NCBI RefSeq assembly: GCF_009769385.1
Contig: NZ_VKAB01000011.1
Location: 398,549 to 462,548, forward strand
DNA from: Saccharothrix deserti
Lineage (GTDB): Bacteria > Actinomycetota > Actinomycetes > Mycobacteriales > Pseudonocardiaceae
Reading direction: 5' to 3'
DNA: 64,000 nucleotides
Positions within the stretch are counted from its first letter, which is position 1; every line of letters starts with the position of its first letter. The notes beneath the pieces were generated by a model, which saw only the letters and a program-made list of their open reading frames with translations, made no database searches and was not told the DNA's origin. Made by a program: the position numbers and the translations under genes. Positions 17,279-26,126 of the stretch are shown piece by piece.

Positions 17279-18979
17279 GTGAGGTTGTTGCTGCTCGTCT
17301 CGCTGATAGCCCTGACTCTCGCCCCACCAGCGGCAGCCGCCGCGCCCGGTGACTGGATCGAGGCCGAGGACGGCGCGCTGTCCGGCGTCGTGGTCGAGAC
17401 GACCGTCGAGGGCTTCTCCGGAACCGGTTACGTCAGCGGGTTCGACGAGGCCGCGGACAACGTCACCATCACCATCCCGGACAGCCCCGGCGGCCTGCAC
17501 GACCTCACGATCTTCTACGCCACCCCGTACGGCGCGAAGACGGCGTCACTGTCGCTCAACGGCAGCGGACTCGGCGACATCTCGTTCCCCGAGCACCCGA
17601 CGTTCACGTCCATCCCCGCCGGCAAGGTGCTGCTGCGCGAGGGCGACAACACCATCACCATCACCAACAACTGGGGCTGGTACCTGATCGACGCGATCAA
17701 GGTGACGCCCAGCGCGCCCCGACCGCCGCACCAGGTCACCGGCGCGCTCACCGACCCGGCCGCGACCTCCGCGGCCAAGGGCCTCATGCGCTACCTGGCC
17801 GCGAACTACGGCGAGAACACCCTGTCCGGCCAGCAGGACCAGCCGAGCATCGACTGGGTCGAGCAGAACATCGGCAAGGCGCCCGCGATCGGCGGCTACG
17901 ACCTGATGGACTACTCGCCGAGCCGGGTCGAGCGCGGCACCGTCGGCCGGGACGTCGACCACGCCGTCGCCTACGACCGGCGCGGCGGCATCGTCACCCT
18001 GGCCTGGCACTGGAACGCGCCGAGCGGTCTGATCGACCAGCCGGGCAAGGAGTGGTGGCGCGGCTTCTACACCGACGCGACCACGTTCGACGTGGCCGCC
18101 GCGCTGGCCGACCCGACGTCCGAGGACTACCGGCTGCTGATCCGGGACGTGGACGCGATCGCGGTGCAGCTCAAGCGGCTCGCGGACGCCAAGGTGCCGG
18201 TGCTGTGGCGACCGCTGCACGAGGCCGAGGGGGGCTGGTTCTGGTGGGGCGCCAAGGGACCCGGCCCGGCCAAGGAGCTGTACCGGCTGATGCACCAGCG
18301 CCTGGTCGGCCACCACGGTCTGCACAACTTGATCTGGGTGTGGAACTCCGTCGCGCCCGAGTGGTACCCCGGTGACGACGTCGTCGACGTGGTCAGCATG
18401 GACTCCTACCCGCCGACCGGCGACCACGGTCCGGTGATCGGTCCGTACGAGCGGCTGGTCGAGCTGGGCGGCGACCGCAAGCTGGTGGCGCTGGGCGAGG
18501 TCGGCTCCATCCCGGACCCGGAGCTGGTGCGCGCCTACGAGGCCCGCTGGAGCTGGTTCGTCACCTGGTCGGGCTCGTTCATCCAGGACGGCGTGGTCAA
18601 CCCGCGCGACTTCGTGCAACGCGTCTACAACGACCCGCACGTGATCACCCTCGACGAACTGCCCGACTTCAAGACGACCCGAGGCGACTGCACGGCCACG
18701 ATGCGGGTCGTCGCGCAGTGGGGCAGCGGGTTCCACGCCGAGGTCACCGTGCGCCACCAGGAGAACTCGCCGTCCAACGGCTGGCAGGTGTTCTGGCCGA
18801 TGGGCCCCGGTCAGCACATCCGGCACGTCTGGGGCGCGACCGTCTTCAGCGACGGCAAGACCGCGACCGCGAGGAACCTGTCGTGGAACGCGGGGATCAA
18901 GCCTGGGGAGAGCACCACGTTCGGGTTCCTGGCCGACGGCCTCCCGAACGCGTCCGTCTTCACCTGCACTATCGGGTGA
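17279..18979 (+). CDS. Secreted GH26 beta-mannanase with CBM35-like and CBM2 modules
   Basis: 566 residues from GTG 17279 (GAAGGGA upstream). Signal peptide residues 1-22; beta-sandwich carbohydrate-binding module of CBM35/CBM6 type (about 26-143, 'WIEAEDGALSG' to 'WYLIDAIKV'); GH26 barrel (about 155-460) with acid/base Glu315 in 'RPLHEAEGGWFWWG' and nucleophile Glu407 in 'VALGEVGS'; C-terminal CBM2 (about 470-564) bounded by Cys471 and Cys563. It should hydrolyse beta-1,4-mannan outside the cell while bound to plant cell wall. The upstream CebR operator suggests induction by cello-oligosaccharides. Its end overlaps the convergent GGDEF-EAL gene by 11 bp. Confidence 0.93.
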   Translation: MRLLLLVSLIALTLAPPAAAAAPGDWIEAEDGALSGVVVETTVEGFSGTGYVSGFDEAADNVTITIPDSPGGLHDLTIFYATPYGAKTASLSLNGSGLGDISFPEHPTFTSIPAGKVLLREGDNTITITNNWGWYLIDAIKVTPSAPRPPHQVTGALTDPAATSAAKGLMRYLAANYGENTLSGQQDQPSIDWVEQNIGKAPAIGGYDLMDYSPSRVERGTVGRDVDHAVAYDRRGGIVTLAWHWNAPSGLIDQPGKEWWRGFYTDATTFDVAAALADPTSEDYRLLIRDVDAIAVQLKRLADAKVPVLWRPLHEAEGGWFWWGAKGPGPAKELYRLMHQRLVGHHGLHNLIWVWNSVAPEWYPGDDVVDVVSMDSYPPTGDHGPVIGPYERLVELGGDRKLVALGEVGSIPDPELVRAYEARWSWFVTWSGSFIQDGVVNPRDFVQRVYNDPHVITLDELPDFKTTRGDCTATMRVVAQWGSGFHAEVTVRHQENSPSNGWQVFWPMGPGQHIRHVWGATVFSDGKTATARNLSWNAGIKPGESTTFGFLADGLPNASVFTCTIG

Positions 18980-21068
18980 TCGCGTCCGGTGGGCCGGCGG
19001 GAGCGAACAGGGGACCGGACGCGGTGTCCGCACCCACTTCCCGCCACCACCGGGCCTGTTCGGGTGTCGTGACGCCGGCGGCGGTCAAGCCGACGCCGGC
19101 GTCACGCACCACCTCCAGCACCCCGGCCAACGCCCGCGCCACCGCCGAGTCCGGCTCCGCGGCGGCGGACTGCGTCATCCGCACCGCCCGCACCGGCAGG
19201 CCGTCCAGCAGGCGCACCAGGTCGCCGGGCGCGGCGGTGAACTCCTCCAGTTCGACGCCGACCTCGTCCTCGGCCAGGTACTGCAGGTTGTCGGCCACCT
19301 CACCGCGATCGCCGAACAGCGCCTGAGCCGGCGCGCCCAACCGCAGCGACGACGGCGGCAGCCCGGTGTCGGACAGCACCTCGCGCACCACGCCGAGCAG
19401 GTCCGGGTCCGCCGCCTGGCTCGGTGTCAACGCCCACCGCACCGGCAGGTCGCGGCGCAGCTCCCGCCGCCACGCCCGCGCCTGCTCGCACGCGACCCGC
19501 AGCGCCCACGTGCCCAGCGGCACGATCAGCCCGGTGTCCTCGGCCAACGCCAGGCACTGCTCGTGCGGCAACGCGCCCAACTTCGGGTGGTCCCACCGCA
19601 ACAACACCTCGGCCGACTCGACCTGCCGGTCCGACAGCCGCACCACCGGCCGGTACAGCACCTGGATCTCGCCGTTCTCCCACGCGCCGGGCATGGTCGC
19701 GGCCAGGCTGAACGTGCGCCGGTCGCGGCCGTCCTGCGCCCGGTCGGCCAGCTCCCACTGCCTGCGCCCGTTGCCCTTGGCGCGCCGCAACGTCAGGTCG
19801 GCCGAGTCGAGCAGGGCCGCCGGCGTCGAATCGCGCGGCGGCCGGTGCACCACGCCGATCGTCGCCGACACCGCCACCCGGTTGCCGTCGGAGTGGAACG
19901 GCGCGGACAGCACGTCGTTGATCCGCCGGATCATCGTCACCACGTCCGGCGTGGTCTGCTTGTTCTCCACCAGGATCGCGAACTCGTCGTGGCCGAACCG
20001 GGCCACCATCGCGTTCTCCTCGGCCACCACCGCCTGCAGCCGACCGGCGACGATCTTGAGCACGTGGTCGCCGACCGCGCGGCCGAGGCCGCCGGTGAAG
20101 CGGGAGAAGCCGTCCAGGTCGAGGTGGAACACGCTGACGCCGGTGCCCGGGTCCGCGGTGCGCAGCGCCTGCTCCAGCCTGCTGGTGAAGTACTGCCGGT
20201 TCGGCAGCCTGGTCAGCACGTCGTGCAGCGCCTGGTGGTTGAGCTGGCCCTGCAGCAGGTTGACGTCCGTCGCGTCCTCGGCGAGCACCATCACCTGCGC
20301 CGGGCCCTCGATGCGGCGCAGCGGCGACAGCGTGAGCGTCACCCAGGCCCGCTCGCCGTCGGCGCGCAGCAGCCGGCGCGGCTGGGTGATCGACGCCGTG
20401 CCGCCTTCGGTCAGCTGCGCGAAATCGGTCCGCAACGCGGTCCGGTCCTCCGGGTGCACCAGGTCGAACAGCGACATCCCGGTCACCTCGGCCGGCTGCC
20501 GGTCCACGATCCGGGCCAGCGCGCCGTTGGACCGCACCAGCCTGCCGTCCAGGCCGGCGGTCGCGATACCGGTGGACAGGTGCTCCTCCAGCAGTTCGAA
20601 CCTGAGCTCGCTGGCCTGGAGTTCCGCCTGGGCCTGGCGCATCGCCTTGTACAGCGAGCGGCCCAGCTGTTCCTGCTGGGCCAGCGTGGACGCCCTGATC
20701 CGGTCCACGAACCCGGCCGCGAGCGAGGCGATCACGTCGACCACGCGTTCGCGCAGCTTGTCCGGCGGCGCGAGCGAGGACATGCCGAGCAGGCCCTTGC
20801 TCACGATCTCCACCGACACCTGGAGGCTCTCGGCCGACGTGCAGTTCAGCGCGACCAGCGCGTCGCCGACCTCCCGGCCCGCGCGCTGCGCCAGCGCCTC
20901 GGACACCACCCCGGCGCACAGCCGTTCCACGAATCCGAGCAGCTGCCGCTCCAACTCGGCGCCGGCCATCGGGATGAACGTCTTCGAGCTGAGCAGGTAG
21001 GCCCACTTCTTCGCGAGCTTGGTGCGGGCGCGCAGCCCGTCCGCGTCCTGGGGGAGCGGGGCGGTCAT
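18969..21068 (-). CDS. PAS-GGDEF-EAL protein with degenerate active sites
   Basis: 699 residues. A helical N-terminal region (about 1-150) is followed by a PAS domain (about 155-270), a GGDEF-fold domain (about 275-440) and an EAL-fold domain (about 460-695). The GGDEF signature reads GHDEF (359-363), and the EAL motif reads EVL in 'SAEVLLRW' (487-492). The later EAL metal-binding acidic motifs are not recognisable. The protein may therefore sense or bind cyclic-di-GMP rather than turn it over; weak cyclase activity cannot be excluded because GHDEF keeps the metal-binding residues. One base separates its ATG from the stop of the upstream methyltransferase gene, so they are co-translated. Confidence 0.88.
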   Translation of the reverse strand: MTAPLPQDADGLRARTKLAKKWAYLLSSKTFIPMAGAELERQLLGFVERLCAGVVSEALAQRAGREVGDALVALNCTSAESLQVSVEIVSKGLLGMSSLAPPDKLRERVVDVIASLAAGFVDRIRASTLAQQEQLGRSLYKAMRQAQAELQASELRFELLEEHLSTGIATAGLDGRLVRSNGALARIVDRQPAEVTGMSLFDLVHPEDRTALRTDFAQLTEGGTASITQPRRLLRADGERAWVTLTLSPLRRIEGPAQVMVLAEDATDVNLLQGQLNHQALHDVLTRLPNRQYFTSRLEQALRTADPGTGVSVFHLDLDGFSRFTGGLGRAVGDHVLKIVAGRLQAVVAEENAMVARFGHDEFAILVENKQTTPDVVTMIRRINDVLSAPFHSDGNRVAVSATIGVVHRPPRDSTPAALLDSADLTLRRAKGNGRRQWELADRAQDGRDRRTFSLAATMPGAWENGEIQVLYRPVVRLSDRQVESAEVLLRWDHPKLGALPHEQCLALAEDTGLIVPLGTWALRVACEQARAWRRELRRDLPVRWALTPSQAADPDLLGVVREVLSDTGLPPSSLRLGAPAQALFGDRGEVADNLQYLAEDEVGVELEEFTAAPGDLVRLLDGLPVRAVRMTQSAAAEPDSAVARALAGVLEVVRDAGVGLTAAGVTTPEQARWWREVGADTASGPLFAPAGPPDAITR

Positions 21069-21069
21069 C

Positions 21070-21900
21070 TCAGCGGCCTCCGATCACCGGCTTGCGCCCC
21101 ACACCCGCCCAGACCTGTGTGTTGTCCTCGGCCGTGTCCGCGATGTCGCCGACGCCGCCCGGCCGCCACAGCGCGTGGCCCACCACGCCGGGCTCGACCA
21201 GCTCGTAGCCGTCGAACAGCTCCGTCACCTCGGCGTGCGTGCGGTACACCAGGTTGTCCTTCGACTTGCTCTCCCGGACGGTGTCCGCGGCCCGGCGCAT
21301 GGTCTCCGCCCGGTCGTCCGCCGTGGCGTGCGAGATCACCATGAAGCTGCCCGGCGCCAGCCGGTCGCCGTAGCGGGCCAACAGCTTGCCCGGCTCCTCC
21401 TCCGGTCTGACGAAGTGCACGACCAGCAGCAGGAGCAGCGCGATCGGCTCGTCGAAGTCCAGCAGCCCGGTCACCTCGGGCCGGCTCAGCACGTCCTCCG
21501 GCTCCCGCAGGTCCGCCTGCACGGCCGTGGTGTTCTCGTCGTCGGCCAGGATCAGCCGGCTGTGCGCGATGGCCACCGGGTCCTTGTCGACGTAGACCAC
21601 CCGGCAGCCCGGGGCGACCTCCTGCGCGATCTCGTGCACGTTGCCCACGGTGGGGATGCCCGACCCGATGTCGAGGAACTGCCGGACACCGCGCTCGGCG
21701 AGGTAGGTGACCGCGCGGCGCAGGAACGACCGGTTCAACCGGACCAGGTCCCGCGCACCGGGCAGGACCTGGAGCATCTGGTCGCCCATCGCCCGGTCGA
21801 CGGCGAGGTTGTGCGCACCGCCGAGCAGGTAATCGTAGGTCCTGGCCACGCTAGGCACGGTGATGTCGATGCCTTCGGGTACCCAGTCAAGGTCGCTCAT
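21070..21900 (-). CDS. DUF574-type SAM-dependent methyltransferase
   Basis: 276 residues. 'PSVARTYDYLLGGAHNLAVD' is the diagnostic N-terminus of this actinobacterial family; 'RQFLDIGSGIPTVGNVHE' is the SAM-binding loop and 'VVYVDKDPVAIAHSR' holds the acidic residue after strand 2. Substrates in the family are unknown. It forms an operon with the GGDEF-EAL gene, so it may belong to a cyclic-dinucleotide or developmental pathway (inference). Confidence 0.9.
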   Translation of the reverse strand: MSDLDWVPEGIDITVPSVARTYDYLLGGAHNLAVDRAMGDQMLQVLPGARDLVRLNRSFLRRAVTYLAERGVRQFLDIGSGIPTVGNVHEIAQEVAPGCRVVYVDKDPVAIAHSRLILADDENTTAVQADLREPEDVLSRPEVTGLLDFDEPIALLLLLVVHFVRPEEEPGKLLARYGDRLAPGSFMVISHATADDRAETMRRAADTVRESKSKDNLVYRTHAEVTELFDGYELVEPGVVGHALWRPGGVGDIADTAEDNTQVWAGVGRKPVIGGR

Positions 21901-22101
21901 GGCGTACTCCGTGGGCTTTCGAGCTTCGGGGTCGGGGAGTGAACTATGACATCCAACAGTCCGGGTGCCACCGGCACCAGCGGATCCAACAACTTAACTC
22001 TAATGCGCGATCCCGCAGAGGTCCGAACGGCGCATAGAGTGCACGCCGTCAATCACTTGCCCACTTGCCCGAGCACTGCTGGAGCCTAGGAGCGGCACTC
22101 G

Positions 22102-23451
22102 ATGACCGCCAGTCAGAATACCAGCGACACGGGAAGACATGAGGTTCCCACGGTTCCCGGCCGATTACCCGTCCTCGGCCACACCGCCGCCTTGCTGCGG
22201 CAACGTCTCAGGTTCACCGCCGATCTGCGGTTGCACGGCCCGGTCGTCCGCGTCTTCCTGGGCAGCCTCCCGCTGCACTTCGTCACCACGGCCGAATTGG
22301 CCCACCAGGTGCTGACCGGTGAGACCGAGAAGTTCGACAAGGGCATCTTTGTCGACAAACTGCGGCGCGCGTTCGGGAACGGGCTGGTCAGCACCAATGG
22401 CGATTTGTACCGCAGGCAACGTCGGATGATCCAGCCCGCGTTCCACCGCCGCCCGCTCACCCGGTATTCGGAGACGATGACCGCACTGGCCGCCGACCTG
22501 GCGGATTCCTGGTGGAATGGACAAACCGTCCGGTTGGACCGGGTGATGCAGGACCTGGCCATCTCCGTGGTCGGCCGCACGCTGTTCTCCGCCGATTTCG
22601 GGCCCGAGGTGAGCGCGGAGATCCGGGCGCACACCCCGACGTTGATCCGGCTGGGCGTGGTGCGCGCGCTGTCGCCGCCCGGCCTGGAGAAGCTGCCGAT
22701 CCCGGCGAACCGCCGCTTCGACGAGGCCATCGCGCACGTGCACCGGGTCGTGGACGACGTGGTCGACTCCTCCCGCGGCGACCGGGACGACCTGCTGTCC
22801 GTGCTGCTGAACGCGCGCGACGAGGACACCGGCGAGCCGATGGGCAGGCGGCAGATCCGCGACGAGGTCGTCACCCTGCTCACCGCGGGCACCGAGACCA
22901 CCGGGATCGCCCTGGCCTGGCTGTTCCACGAACTGGCCCGCAACCCCGCGGTGGAGCGGAAGGTGCACGCCGAGGTGGACGACGTGCTCGCCGGCCGTGC
23001 CGCGACGGTCGACGACGTCCGCCGGCTGCCGTACCTCCAGCGCGTGATCACGGAGGTGCTGCGGGTGTACCCGCTGTGGCTCACGCTCCGGCGCACCAAC
23101 ACCGACGTGGCGCTGGGCGACGTGCGGGTGCCCGCGGGCACCGAGGTCGGCTTCAGCCCGCACGCCCTGCACCACGACCCGCGCTACCACGACGAACCGG
23201 CGCGCTTCGACCCCGACCGGTGGCTGCCCGAACGTGCCGCCGCCGTGCCCAAGGGCGCCTACGTGCCGTTCGCGGGCGGCCTGCACCACTGCCCCGGCCA
23301 CGCGTTCGCGCACATGGAGATCGCGATCGTCGCGGCCACCCTCGCGGCCCGCTGGCGGCTCGTGCCCGTGCCGGGGAAACCCGTGCGCCCCAAGGTGATC
23401 GGCCTGCTGTACCCGAACCGGCTGCCGATGACCGCCCACTCGCGTCCCTGA
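22102..23451 (+). CDS. Cytochrome P450
   Basis: 449 residues. I-helix 'AGTETT' (262-267), K-helix ExxR E318-R321 ('EVLR'), 'FDPDRW' and the haem loop 'FAGGLHHCPG' with Cys397 as thiolate ligand. The N-terminus, 'TVPGRLPVLGH', lacks a membrane anchor, but the overall layout is closer to the pentalenene-oxygenase/CYP4-like group than to most short actinobacterial P450s. No terpene synthase, ferredoxin or reductase gene is adjacent, so substrate and redox partner are unknown. AGGAG precedes the ATG. Confidence 0.95.
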   Translation: MTASQNTSDTGRHEVPTVPGRLPVLGHTAALLRQRLRFTADLRLHGPVVRVFLGSLPLHFVTTAELAHQVLTGETEKFDKGIFVDKLRRAFGNGLVSTNGDLYRRQRRMIQPAFHRRPLTRYSETMTALAADLADSWWNGQTVRLDRVMQDLAISVVGRTLFSADFGPEVSAEIRAHTPTLIRLGVVRALSPPGLEKLPIPANRRFDEAIAHVHRVVDDVVDSSRGDRDDLLSVLLNARDEDTGEPMGRRQIRDEVVTLLTAGTETTGIALAWLFHELARNPAVERKVHAEVDDVLAGRAATVDDVRRLPYLQRVITEVLRVYPLWLTLRRTNTDVALGDVRVPAGTEVGFSPHALHHDPRYHDEPARFDPDRWLPERAAAVPKGAYVPFAGGLHHCPGHAFAHMEIAIVAATLAARWRLVPVPGKPVRPKVIGLLYPNRLPMTAHSRP

Positions 23452-23527
23452 ACGACCGGTTGCCCGATGGCCGGTTCCGATGATCCGTTCGATCCGTTCC
23501 CCTCGATGATGATGGAGGTCGTCCTTC

Positions 23528-24529
23528 TTGCGGTACTCACTCGCCGTCGGCCTGGTGGCGCTCGTGGTGGCGTCGTCGCTGACGTCCGCGTCCGCCTCGG
23601 CAGGTGCCACGTGTCGTGACGTCGACGCGCCGGTGACCGTCCTCGGTCACCGCGAAGTCGTGCACGGCACGCTGTGCACGCCGGCCGCCGGCGCCGCCAC
23701 TGTCCAGGTGCTCGTCCCGGGCGCCACCTACAACAGCTCCTACTGGGACTTCCCCGACGGGAAGCACTCCTTCCGCGCCGCGCAGAACGCGGCCGGGTTC
23801 GCCACGTTCGTCGTCGACCGGCTCGGCACCGGTCGCAGCTCGCGGCCGTTGGCCGTGACGCTGACCGCGTTCGTCCAGGCCGACGCCATGCACCAGGTCG
23901 TGCAGGGCCTGCGGTCCGGCGCGTACGGGCCCAGGTTCAGCCGGGTCGTCATCGGCGGCCACTCGCTCGGCGCGGCGATCAGCGCCGTGGAGGCCGGCAC
24001 CTACCAGGACGTCGACGGCGTGCTGCTGACCGGCATGACGCACCGGGTCAACCCGTCGGGCGTGGCGGCGGCGTTCGCGAACTTCCGCCCGGCCAACCTC
24101 GACCGCAAGTTCGGCCCGCTCTACCCGCTGGGCTACCTGACCACCGCGCCCGGCACCCGGTACGACAGCTTCCACGCGCCCGGCCCGTCGGCACCGGACG
24201 TGCTGGAGCTCGAGGAGTCCACAAAGGACGTCTTCTCCCCGACCGAGGCCGCCGACGGGCTCGGCGTGGCCGTGCTGCTGCCGTACAGCCTGCTGATCAA
24301 CGTGCCGGTCATGGCCGCCGTGGGCAGCCAGGACGCGGCGGTGTGCGGCCCGCTCGCCACGGACTGCTCGACGTCCGCGACGCTCCAGGCGGCCGAGGCG
24401 CCGTACTTCCGCGCGCCGCTGCGGACGTACGCGCTCCCCGGCTACGGTCACTCGATCAACCTCGCGCCCAACGCGCGGGACTACTACTCGGCGGTCTCCT
24501 CCTGGGTCTTGGAGGAGGTGGGCCGCTGA
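23528..24529 (+). CDS. Secreted alpha/beta hydrolase
   Basis: 333 residues from TTG 23528, chosen because GGAGG lies 9 bases upstream and the translation then begins with a good signal peptide ('YSLAVGLVALVVASSL', cleaved near residue 26). 'VVDRLGTGRS' and 'GGHSLGAAIS' give the oxyanion region and nucleophile Ser146; 'YGHSINLAPN' carries the likely catalytic His. Esterase or lipase-like function is expected; the substrate is unknown. Confidence 0.88.
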   Translation: MRYSLAVGLVALVVASSLTSASASAGATCRDVDAPVTVLGHREVVHGTLCTPAAGAATVQVLVPGATYNSSYWDFPDGKHSFRAAQNAAGFATFVVDRLGTGRSSRPLAVTLTAFVQADAMHQVVQGLRSGAYGPRFSRVVIGGHSLGAAISAVEAGTYQDVDGVLLTGMTHRVNPSGVAAAFANFRPANLDRKFGPLYPLGYLTTAPGTRYDSFHAPGPSAPDVLELEESTKDVFSPTEAADGLGVAVLLPYSLLINVPVMAAVGSQDAAVCGPLATDCSTSATLQAAEAPYFRAPLRTYALPGYGHSINLAPNARDYYSAVSSWVLEEVGR

Positions 24530-24534
24530 CCGGT

Positions 24535-24569
24535 GGTGCGGGGTCCGCTCGCGCCGCGGACCCCGCACC
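24535..24569. terminator. Strong hairpin after the hydrolase gene
   Basis: 13-bp perfect stem (24535-24547 with 24557-24569) with a 9-nt loop, starting 6 bp after the stop codon. No U-tract, but the stem is long and GC-rich. Confidence 0.75.
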
Positions 24570-24648
24570 ACCGCTTCCGCCGACCACCGGCCGAACCACG
24601 CGGAACAGGGGTGATCGAAGCGGTGGTGCGCGGCGGTAGAGTTCGCCG

Positions 24649-25524
24649 GTGCGGACCCGTTCGGCGAAATTGGATGAGCTGATCTCCGGCGTGTCGTCGC
24701 TGGACGAGTTGGCGCGGCGGGTCCAGGTCGACGACCTCGACGCGGGCGCGGCGGCGGCGAAGGCGCTGGTGGAGGCCTACGACGCGTGGTTCGCCGAGTG
24801 CCTGGCGGTGCTGCCGGAGGACCTGCGGGAGAAGTTCCGCTTCGAGTACGAGGGCCACGTGCCCGGCCTCAAGTACCGGATCAAGCACTTCCTCCACGAG
24901 CCGCTGCGGCCCCGGCCCAGATTTTTCGGCGGTGGCGGCAAACCCAGTTCCTACAAGGGCATCCTGGGCTATTGGCAGCACCCCTACAAAGACCGCTTCC
25001 GCGGCCCGATCGACACCCAGAAGCAGCTGCTGCTGGAAGCGCGGGCCAGGGCGAACACCGAGGTCACGCCGCCGGTCGACGCGCTCGACCTGCTGGAACG
25101 CCTGGCGCGACGCCTGCCGCACGCCTACACGGTGCTGGCGTCCCCCGGCAGGCGGCCGGTGGAGATCCACGACGAGTACGACGTCCAGCGGATCCTGCAC
25201 GCGGTCGCCGTGCTGCACTTCGACGACGTCCGCGCGGAGGAGGCCACGCCGTCGATGGCCGGCGCGTCGTCCCGGCTCGACTTCCTGCTCCGGGAGGAGC
25301 GGATCGCGATCGAGACGAAGTTCATGCGGCCGAGCCTGAGCGAGAAGAAGGTCCGGGAGGAACTGGCCAACGACATCGTCTACTTCCGCGCCCACCCGGC
25401 CGTCGGCTCGCTCTTCGTCTACGTCTACGACCCCCAACGCACGATCCGCAACCCCCGCGGTTTCGAACGCGACCTCGCGTCCGCCGGTGGTGACCTGCCG
25501 GTCCGGGCCGTGATCGCGACCTGA
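24649..25524 (+). CDS. PD-(D/E)XK nuclease-like protein (DpnII/MboI-type domain)
   Basis: 291 residues. The C-terminal half matches the restriction-endonuclease-like domain found in many orphan actinobacterial proteins: 'EYDVQRILHAVAVLHFDDVR', then 'SRLDFLLREERIAIETKF' with Asp211 and Glu222-x-Lys224 as the D...ExK catalytic set, and 'LFVYVYDP' near the end. The N-terminal 150 residues are helical and carry no domain I recognise. No cognate DNA methyltransferase is adjacent, so a classic restriction system is unlikely; a defence effector is possible. Start GTG 24649 lies 6 nt after TAGAGT, suggesting leaderless transcription. Confidence 0.82.
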   Translation: MRTRSAKLDELISGVSSLDELARRVQVDDLDAGAAAAKALVEAYDAWFAECLAVLPEDLREKFRFEYEGHVPGLKYRIKHFLHEPLRPRPRFFGGGGKPSSYKGILGYWQHPYKDRFRGPIDTQKQLLLEARARANTEVTPPVDALDLLERLARRLPHAYTVLASPGRRPVEIHDEYDVQRILHAVAVLHFDDVRAEEATPSMAGASSRLDFLLREERIAIETKFMRPSLSEKKVREELANDIVYFRAHPAVGSLFVYVYDPQRTIRNPRGFERDLASAGGDLPVRAVIAT

Positions 25525-25534
25525 CCGGCCCGCG

Positions 25535-25927
25535 TCACCTCGTCGGAACCTCCGCCCACACGACCTTGCGGTCGACGTGGTGGTCGAACCCCCAGCGCAC
25601 CGACAACCGGTTGACCAGCAACAACCCGTTGCCCAACGACGGGTCGTCGGCTCTGCCGAGCACGGGCAGCAGGCTGGGACTGCGGTCCTCGACCTCGACC
25701 CGCACGACCCGCCGGTCGTCCACCCGGTACAGCCGCACCCGCCACGGCCCCTCGGCGTGCCGACGCGCGTTGCCCACCAGTTCGGCGGCGATCAACACGA
25801 GGTCGGCGACGCGCTGCTCGTCCACTTCGTAGGCAACCTGCCTCACCCAAACGCTGATGCCGTCCAGCGAAGGGATGCCCCCCAGCTCCAGGTCGAGCCC
25901 GTCATCAGGCAGCTCCACCATGTTCAT
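25535..25927 (-). CDS. Anti-sigma-type ATP-binding protein (HATPase_c, RsbW-like)
   Basis: 130 residues from ATG 25927 with GGAGG upstream. 'LVLIAAELVGNARRHAEG' is the N box of the GHKL fold and 'SLGNGLLLVNRLSVRWG' matches the G-box region; a Bergerat ATP-binding domain occupies almost the whole protein. Actinobacteria have many such small kinases, which phosphorylate anti-anti-sigma factors or act alone. No partner sigma or STAS gene is adjacent. Tail-to-tail with the nuclease gene, 10 bp apart. Confidence 0.85.
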   Translation of the reverse strand: MNMVELPDDGLDLELGGIPSLDGISVWVRQVAYEVDEQRVADLVLIAAELVGNARRHAEGPWRVRLYRVDDRRVVRVEVEDRSPSLLPVLGRADDPSLGNGLLLVNRLSVRWGFDHHVDRKVVWAEVPTR

Positions 25928-26126
25928 GGCACGCTCCTCCAGCACCCTGTCCGCTCAAGGCGCAAGCAGGAGATAACCGTTCGGCGGACGGCCCAAACCA
26001 CATCTTCCGACACATCCTCGGGCCGACACGTGCTGACGGTGTGTAGCGAACTCGCCACCTCCGGCCGGCGCACTCGGTAGGCTGGCACGACGATCTTGCT
26101 CTCGAGGAGAGTTGCGGAGGTCACGG

